Part shown: positions 60,331 through 64,000 of the stretch, in pieces
Numbering within the stretch: the first letter of the stretch is position 1
Layout: each line of letters opens with the position of its first letter
Source: Rhodobiaceae bacterium
GTDB lineage: Bacteria > Pseudomonadota > Alphaproteobacteria > Rhizobiales > Tepidamorphaceae
DNA length: 64,000 bases
Direction of reading: 5' to 3'
Assembly (NCBI GenBank): GCA_020637985.1
Contig: JACKJK010000005.1
Location: forward strand, 186,001-250,000
Notes under the pieces: model-generated
Database searches by the model: none
Told to the model about the DNA's origin: nothing
What the model saw: the letters and a program-made list of their open reading frames with translations, nothing else
Program-made: the position numbers and the translations under genes

Positions 60331-61437
60331 TTAGCGCCGTTCGGACTCGGCGCGCGCGGGCGTTCGCTCGACGCTGACCGACTTGACCAGCGCCCAGACC
60401 TTGCGTCCCTCGCCGATCGACAGGCGGAAGCGCGACAGCTTGGTGATGCGCGCCAGCAGTGCGACGCCCGCGCAGTCGATGCGAACGTCGACATAGGGTC
60501 CAGCGTCCTCGCGCACCGCCTGCACCGTGCCCTCGATGACGTTGTTGGCGCTGATCGAGGTTGGCGGCGCCGTCGCCAGCATCACGTCGCGCGCACGCAC
60601 GCGCAGCCGTACCCGGCTGCCTTCCGGCGCCTGTGTCCGCGGCACCAGCAGCCGGCTTGCGCCGACCGCGATCTCGGTCATCGACACGTCGGGCAGGTGG
60701 CGCGAAACCAGTCCTTCCAGCACCGCGCCGGCCTCGAAGCGGCCGGTCAGCGGGAACAGGTCGAGCCGCGACATGATCTCGTCGACCGCCCCGCTGGCGG
60801 CCACCGTGCCGTCGTTGACGACCACCATCGCGTTGGCAAGCCGCGTCACCTCGTCGATCGAATGGCTGACATAGAGGATGGGGATGCGCGCCTCGTCGCG
60901 GAGGCGCTCCAGATAGGGCAGGATATTGTCCTTGCGGCTGCTGTCGAGCGCCGCCAGCGGCTCGTCCAGAAGCAGCAGCGAGGGGTTGGCGAGCAACGCG
61001 CGGCCGAGCGCCACGCGCTGGCGCTCGCCGCCGGACAGGTTGAGCGGCAGCCGCGCTTGCAGGTTTTCCAGCCCGAGCAGGGAAACGATCCGTTCGGCTT
61101 CCGGGCCAGGCAGGGGGGAAGCGGCGCGCCGCGCCCCGAAGGCGAGGTTGCGCGCGACGCTCATGTGCGGGAACAGCCGTGCGTCCTGGAACACGTAGCC
61201 GATGCGCCGGCGCCGGGCGGCCACGTCGATCCCGCCTGCCGTGTCGAGCAGCGTCTGCCCGCCGATCCGCACTTGTCCGCTTGCCGGGCGCACCAGCCCG
61301 GCGATGACATTGATGATCGTCGTCTTGCCGCACCCTGAAGGCCCGAACAGCGCGGTGACGCCGTCCTCGGGCGCGCGGAAGGCGACATCGAGCGCAAAAT
61401 CCGCGAACGCGTGCCGGAACGAGACCTCGATACTCAC
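60331..61437 (-). CDS. modC: Molybdate ABC transporter ATPase ModC
   Basis: A 368-residue ATPase. Walker A is GPSGCGKTT, the signature LSGGERQRVALGRAL, Walker B SLLLLDEPLAALD and the H-loop YVSHSIDEV. The C-terminal third is a TOBE/molybdate-binding domain (RVRARDVMLAT, ISANNVIEGTV), which separates ModC from other importer ATPases. It starts with GTG at 61437, overlapping the modB stop (GTGA). Last gene of modABC. Confidence 0.95.
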   Translation of the reverse strand: MSIEVSFRHAFADFALDVAFRAPEDGVTALFGPSGCGKTTIINVIAGLVRPASGQVRIGGQTLLDTAGGIDVAARRRRIGYVFQDARLFPHMSVARNLAFGARRAASPLPGPEAERIVSLLGLENLQARLPLNLSGGERQRVALGRALLANPSLLLLDEPLAALDSSRKDNILPYLERLRDEARIPILYVSHSIDEVTRLANAMVVVNDGTVAASGAVDEIMSRLDLFPLTGRFEAGAVLEGLVSRHLPDVSMTEIAVGASRLLVPRTQAPEGSRVRLRVRARDVMLATAPPTSISANNVIEGTVQAVREDAGPYVDVRIDCAGVALLARITKLSRFRLSIGEGRKVWALVKSVSVERTPARAESERR

Positions 61438-62126
61438 CGTCCCGCGAGCCTCTTCAGCCGTGCCGCGGCGAACTCCGACAGGATCAGCCCGGCAAAGGCG
61501 AGCGCCATTGCCAGCACGACGAGGCGTGCCGCCGCAGCCTCGCCGCCCGGCGTCTGGATCGCCGTGTAGATGGCGAGCGGCAGCGTGCGCGTCTCGCCGG
61601 GAATGTTCGACACGAAGGTGATGATGGCGCCGAATTCGCCGAGGCTCGCCGCGAAGGCGGTGATCGCGCCGGCGAGGATCCCGGGGGCTGCCAGCGGCAG
61701 TGTGATCGACGCGAAACGGTCGAGCGGGCCCGCGCCCAGGGTCTCGGCGGCCTGCATCAGGCCGGGATCGATGGCCTCGAGCGCAAGGCGGATGGCGCGC
61801 ACCTGGAATGGCAGGGTGATGAGGCCTGCGGCAAGCGCCGCACCCGTCCAGCTGAACATGAAGCGAATGCCGAAGGTGGCATCGAGCCACGCGCCGAGCG
61901 GCGCCTTGAGACCGAAGGTCAACAGCAGCAGATAGCCCATCACCACCGGTGGCAGCACGATGGGCAGGTGCACCAGCGCGTCGAGAATGGCACGGCCGGG
62001 AAAGGACCGGCTCAGCAGCAGCGCCAGCGCCACCGCCACCGGCAGGGCGCAGCCGACGGCGACGAGCGACACCTTCAGGCTGAGCAGCAGCGCTTCGAAT
62101 TCGGCGGGGGCGAGCAACGCGGTCAT
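61434..62126 (-). CDS. modB: Molybdate ABC transporter permease ModB
   Basis: A 230-residue permease with five to six membrane helices. It opens with LLLSLKVSLVAVGCALPVAV, has IVLPPVVMGYLLL, and the cytoplasmic ATPase-contact loop EAIDPGLMQAAETLGAGPLDRF typical of ModB. Six bases separate it from modA and its stop overlaps the modC start, so the three genes form one operon. Confidence 0.95.
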   Translation of the reverse strand: MTALLAPAEFEALLLSLKVSLVAVGCALPVAVALALLLSRSFPGRAILDALVHLPIVLPPVVMGYLLLLTFGLKAPLGAWLDATFGIRFMFSWTGAALAAGLITLPFQVRAIRLALEAIDPGLMQAAETLGAGPLDRFASITLPLAAPGILAGAITAFAASLGEFGAIITFVSNIPGETRTLPLAIYTAIQTPGGEAAAARLVVLAMALAFAGLILSEFAAARLKRLAGR

Positions 62127-62132
62127 CGCGGG

Positions 62133-62930
62133 TCACTCTACAGCGAAGCCGTGCGCGGCGAGTATGCTTTTTGCCACTGGTCCGGTGAGGTAGCGCACAA
62201 AGGCGCGGGCATCCTCGCTGTCGTGTCCCGCGACGATCGCAAAGGGGTAGACAATCGGCTCGTGCAACGCATCGGGTATGACGCCGGCAATCGACACCTT
62301 GCCCGCGGCCTCGGCGTCTGTTGCGTAGACGATTCCCGCCGGCGCCTCGCCGCGCTCGACCAGCGCCAGCGCCGCGCGCACGTTGTCGGCGCGCGCAAGC
62401 CGCCCTTGCACGGCGTCCCACAGCCCCCACGCCATCAGCGCCTGCCTGGCGTAGATGCCCGCCGGCACATGGTCGGGATCGCCGACGGCGAGTCGGCCGC
62501 GTTCACCCAGCAGCCGGTCGAAATCCGGCGGCGTCGAAACTTCCGAATGCGATGCCCGATCCCCATCGGCAACGACCAGCACCAGCCGGTTGCCGGCAAG
62601 GATGCCGCGCGTCCCGGCGGCCAGAAGACCGCGCGTCTCCAGGTCGTCCATCCATTCGGCGTTGGCCGACACGAAGATGTCGCCGGGCGCGCCGGCGGCG
62701 ATCTGCCGGGCGAGCGCCGAGGAGGCCGCGAAGGAAAACCGCACGGCGGTTCCCGTCTCGCGGGTGAAGGCGTCGCCGATCCCGCTCAGCGCATCGCTCA
62801 TGCTCGCCGCCGCCAGCACGGTCACGGCTTGCGCGCGCGCGGCGTGGGCACTTGCCGGCGCGGCAAGCGCCGCGACGACAATCAGCACGCGCAGCAATAT
62901 GCGCATGGCCATGGGAAAAGCGACGATCAT
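62133..62930 (-). CDS. modA: Molybdate-binding periplasmic protein ModA
   Basis: A 265-residue binding protein with a signal peptide (MRILLRVLIVVAALAAPASA) and the ModA motifs TVLAAASMSDAL, FSFAASSALARQIAAGAPGDIFVSA (two parts, oxyanion Ser residues) and YPFAIVAGHDS. The exact start is uncertain among ATGs at 62930, 62912 and 62906; none has a strong ribosome site. It heads the mod operon. No ModE-type palindrome was recognised upstream. Confidence 0.93.
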   Translation of the reverse strand: MIVAFPMAMRILLRVLIVVAALAAPASAHAARAQAVTVLAAASMSDALSGIGDAFTRETGTAVRFSFAASSALARQIAAGAPGDIFVSANAEWMDDLETRGLLAAGTRGILAGNRLVLVVADGDRASHSEVSTPPDFDRLLGERGRLAVGDPDHVPAGIYARQALMAWGLWDAVQGRLARADNVRAALALVERGEAPAGIVYATDAEAAGKVSIAGVIPDALHEPIVYPFAIVAGHDSEDARAFVRYLTGPVAKSILAAHGFAVE

Positions 62931-63021
62931 GCGCAAACTCTTGCATGGAAGTCGTGCGCCGATAAACACTGGATGCAGGCCGCCGGCATCCGGCAGGCAA
63001 CAGAACTGGAGCACAGGCGCG

Positions 63022-63828
63022 ATGTTCGACTATTCCGGAAGAAGCGTGTTCGTCGCCGGTGGCACCAGCGGCATCAACCTCGGCGTGGCGCAGGCCTTCG
63101 CGGCTGCCGGGGCGAATGTCTTCGTGATCTCGCGGTCCCCCGAAAAGGTCGCCGCCGCCGTCGAGCAGTTGCAGGCGTCAGGGGCCAAGGCCGCCGGCAT
63201 GAGCGCCGATGTCCGCGACGCAGAGGCGTTGAAGGTGGCGATCTCGACGGCGCACGGCACCTTCGGCGACATCGACGTGCTGGTGTCGGGTGCTGCCGGA
63301 AACTTTCCCGCCCGCGCCAACGACATCTCCTCAAACGGCTTCCGCGCCGTCCTGGAGATCGACCTGCTCGGCACCCATCACGTCATGACCGCCGCCTGGC
63401 CGGTACTGCGCAGGCCCGGTGCGTCGGTCATCAATATCTCCGCGCCGCAGGCGATGGTCGCCATGACCGGGCAGGCGCACGTCTGCGCAGCCAAGGCCGG
63501 CGTCGACATGATGACGCGAACCCTGGCGCTCGAATGGGGTCCTGAAGGCGTGCGCGTCAATTCGGTCATTCCCGGGCCGATCGACGGGACCGAGGGCATG
63601 CGCCGGTTGGCGCCGACGCCGCAGGCGCTGGATGCGATCCGCCACAGCGTGCCCCTGAAGCGGATCGGCACCCCCGCCAACGTCGCCAACCTGTGCCTCT
63701 TCCTCGGTTCTGACTTTGCCTCCTACGTCTCCGGCGCGGTAGTCCCCGTCGACGGCGGCTGGGTGCTCAACATGCAGGGTACCGTGCTCGACCCCGTCCT
63801 CGATCACATTGCCGCGAGCCGGCGATAG
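63022..63828 (+). CDS. SDR resembling 2,4-dienoyl-CoA reductase (DECR2 type)
   Basis: A 268-residue SDR with the NADP-binding GGTSGINLGVAQAFA and Arg in ISRSPEKV, which favours NADP. The usual YxxxK tyrosine is replaced: the segment is VCAAKAG (V154, K158). The sequence around and after it, AKAGVDMMTRTLALEWGPEG and then VNSVIPGPIDGTEGMRRL, closely follows peroxisomal and mitochondrial 2,4-dienoyl-CoA reductases, which also lack that Tyr. This would let the cell degrade polyunsaturated fatty acids and complements the beta-oxidation operon at the other end of the window. GGAG lies ten bases before the ATG. Confidence 0.85.
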   Translation: MFDYSGRSVFVAGGTSGINLGVAQAFAAAGANVFVISRSPEKVAAAVEQLQASGAKAAGMSADVRDAEALKVAISTAHGTFGDIDVLVSGAAGNFPARANDISSNGFRAVLEIDLLGTHHVMTAAWPVLRRPGASVINISAPQAMVAMTGQAHVCAAKAGVDMMTRTLALEWGPEGVRVNSVIPGPIDGTEGMRRLAPTPQALDAIRHSVPLKRIGTPANVANLCLFLGSDFASYVSGAVVPVDGGWVLNMQGTVLDPVLDHIAASRR

Positions 63829-63881
63829 TCGGTTCGATGTCGCGCTTGCAGGCGCCTGCACGCTCCCCCATCTCGGCTTGA

Positions 63882-64000
63882 ATGGACGCGAAACGCGATA
63901 GCACCCACATGCCGGACGAGGAACGGTTCTATGCCGACCTGCCGGGGTTCACCGATTTCGACGACGTCGTCGACTTCGAAGGCTATGTCGCGCTGCCCGA
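63882..64000 (+). CDS. DUF3095 family protein, 3' end cut by the window
   Basis: Only the first 39 codons are visible. The segment FYADLPGFTDFDDVVDFEG matches the opening of DUF3095 proteins, which are adenylate/guanylate-cyclase-fold related proteins of unknown function found in alphaproteobacteria. ATG at 63882 or a second in-frame ATG nine codons later (63909) could be the start. It is on the same strand as the dienoyl-CoA reductase, 53 bases downstream. Confidence 0.65.
   Translation, partial: MDAKRDSTHMPDEERFYADLPGFTDFDDVVDFEGYVALP

Noticed and set aside
62931..63021. Molybdenum-cofactor riboswitch or ModE operator before modA
   Set aside because: The 91-base gap is too short for a moco riboswitch together with both divergent promoters, and no ModE-like palindrome was recognised.

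Overview
The window looks like a high-GC chromosome segment from an alphaproteobacterium, most likely a Hyphomicrobiales (Rhizobiales) member near Phyllobacteriaceae. Three things point there. The block murA, DUF2948, UPF0262, low-molecular-weight phosphatase, infA, maf, yacG, tRNA-Phe follows the order I recall from Brucella and Mesorhizobium. The FixLJ/FixK/ccoNOQP/ccoGHIS respiratory cluster and a C4-pathway hemA are alphaproteobacterial. An intergenic palindromic element near 15.65 kb resembles a repeat I recall from Mesorhizobium-type genomes. No phage, insertion sequence, integrase or CRISPR array is visible.

Layout: 1-4.5 kb is a fatty acid beta-oxidation operon (acyl-CoA dehydrogenase, thiolase, FadJ-type bifunctional enzyme). 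4.5-8.3 kb holds small hypothetical and membrane proteins, an HSL-type esterase and a YjbQ-family protein. 8.4-18.0 kb is a coherent sensing and uptake module like the acetate-switch systems CrbS/CrbR and MxtR/ErdR: a Na+/solute symporter with its DUF4212 small subunit, an unknown 222-residue protein, a LuxR-type response regulator, a symporter-domain hybrid histidine kinase, and a single protein fusing a DnaQ-like exonuclease, CBS domains and DUF294. mscL and an aminotransferase follow.

20-35.4 kb is a complete micro-oxic respiration island. It has fixL (heme ligand conserved), fixJ, a FixT-like single-domain receiver, fixK, hemN, an AbrB-family membrane protein, ccoNOQP behind a perfect FixK box, ccoGHIS, and hemA. 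Low O2 would relieve FixL and activate FixJ, which would induce fixK. FixK would then drive the high-affinity cbb3 oxidase and its copper and heme supply.

35.6-45 kb is the conserved housekeeping block, with hisD missing from its usual place and two accessory pairs inserted: cytochrome c' plus multicopper oxidase, and acyl-CoA ligase plus SDR. 45-57.2 kb is a catabolic region: a ureidoglycolate-lyase-like protein, then a tightly overlapped operon livK-H-M-G-F, aldehyde dehydrogenase, SDR, class I fumarase, with a LysR regulator upstream and a divergent citrate-lyase-alpha-like CoA-transferase. The motif ATAG-N7-CTAT occurs upstream of both livK and the lysR/citF pair, which suggests one regulon. 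57.3-64 kb holds DUF2513 and DUF423 proteins, a ureohydrolase, a YeiH-type exporter, modABC, a 2,4-dienoyl-CoA-reductase-like SDR and the start of a DUF3095 gene.

All calls come from reading the sequence and from recalled family knowledge. No database search was run. No stretch longer than about 300 bases lacks a gene.
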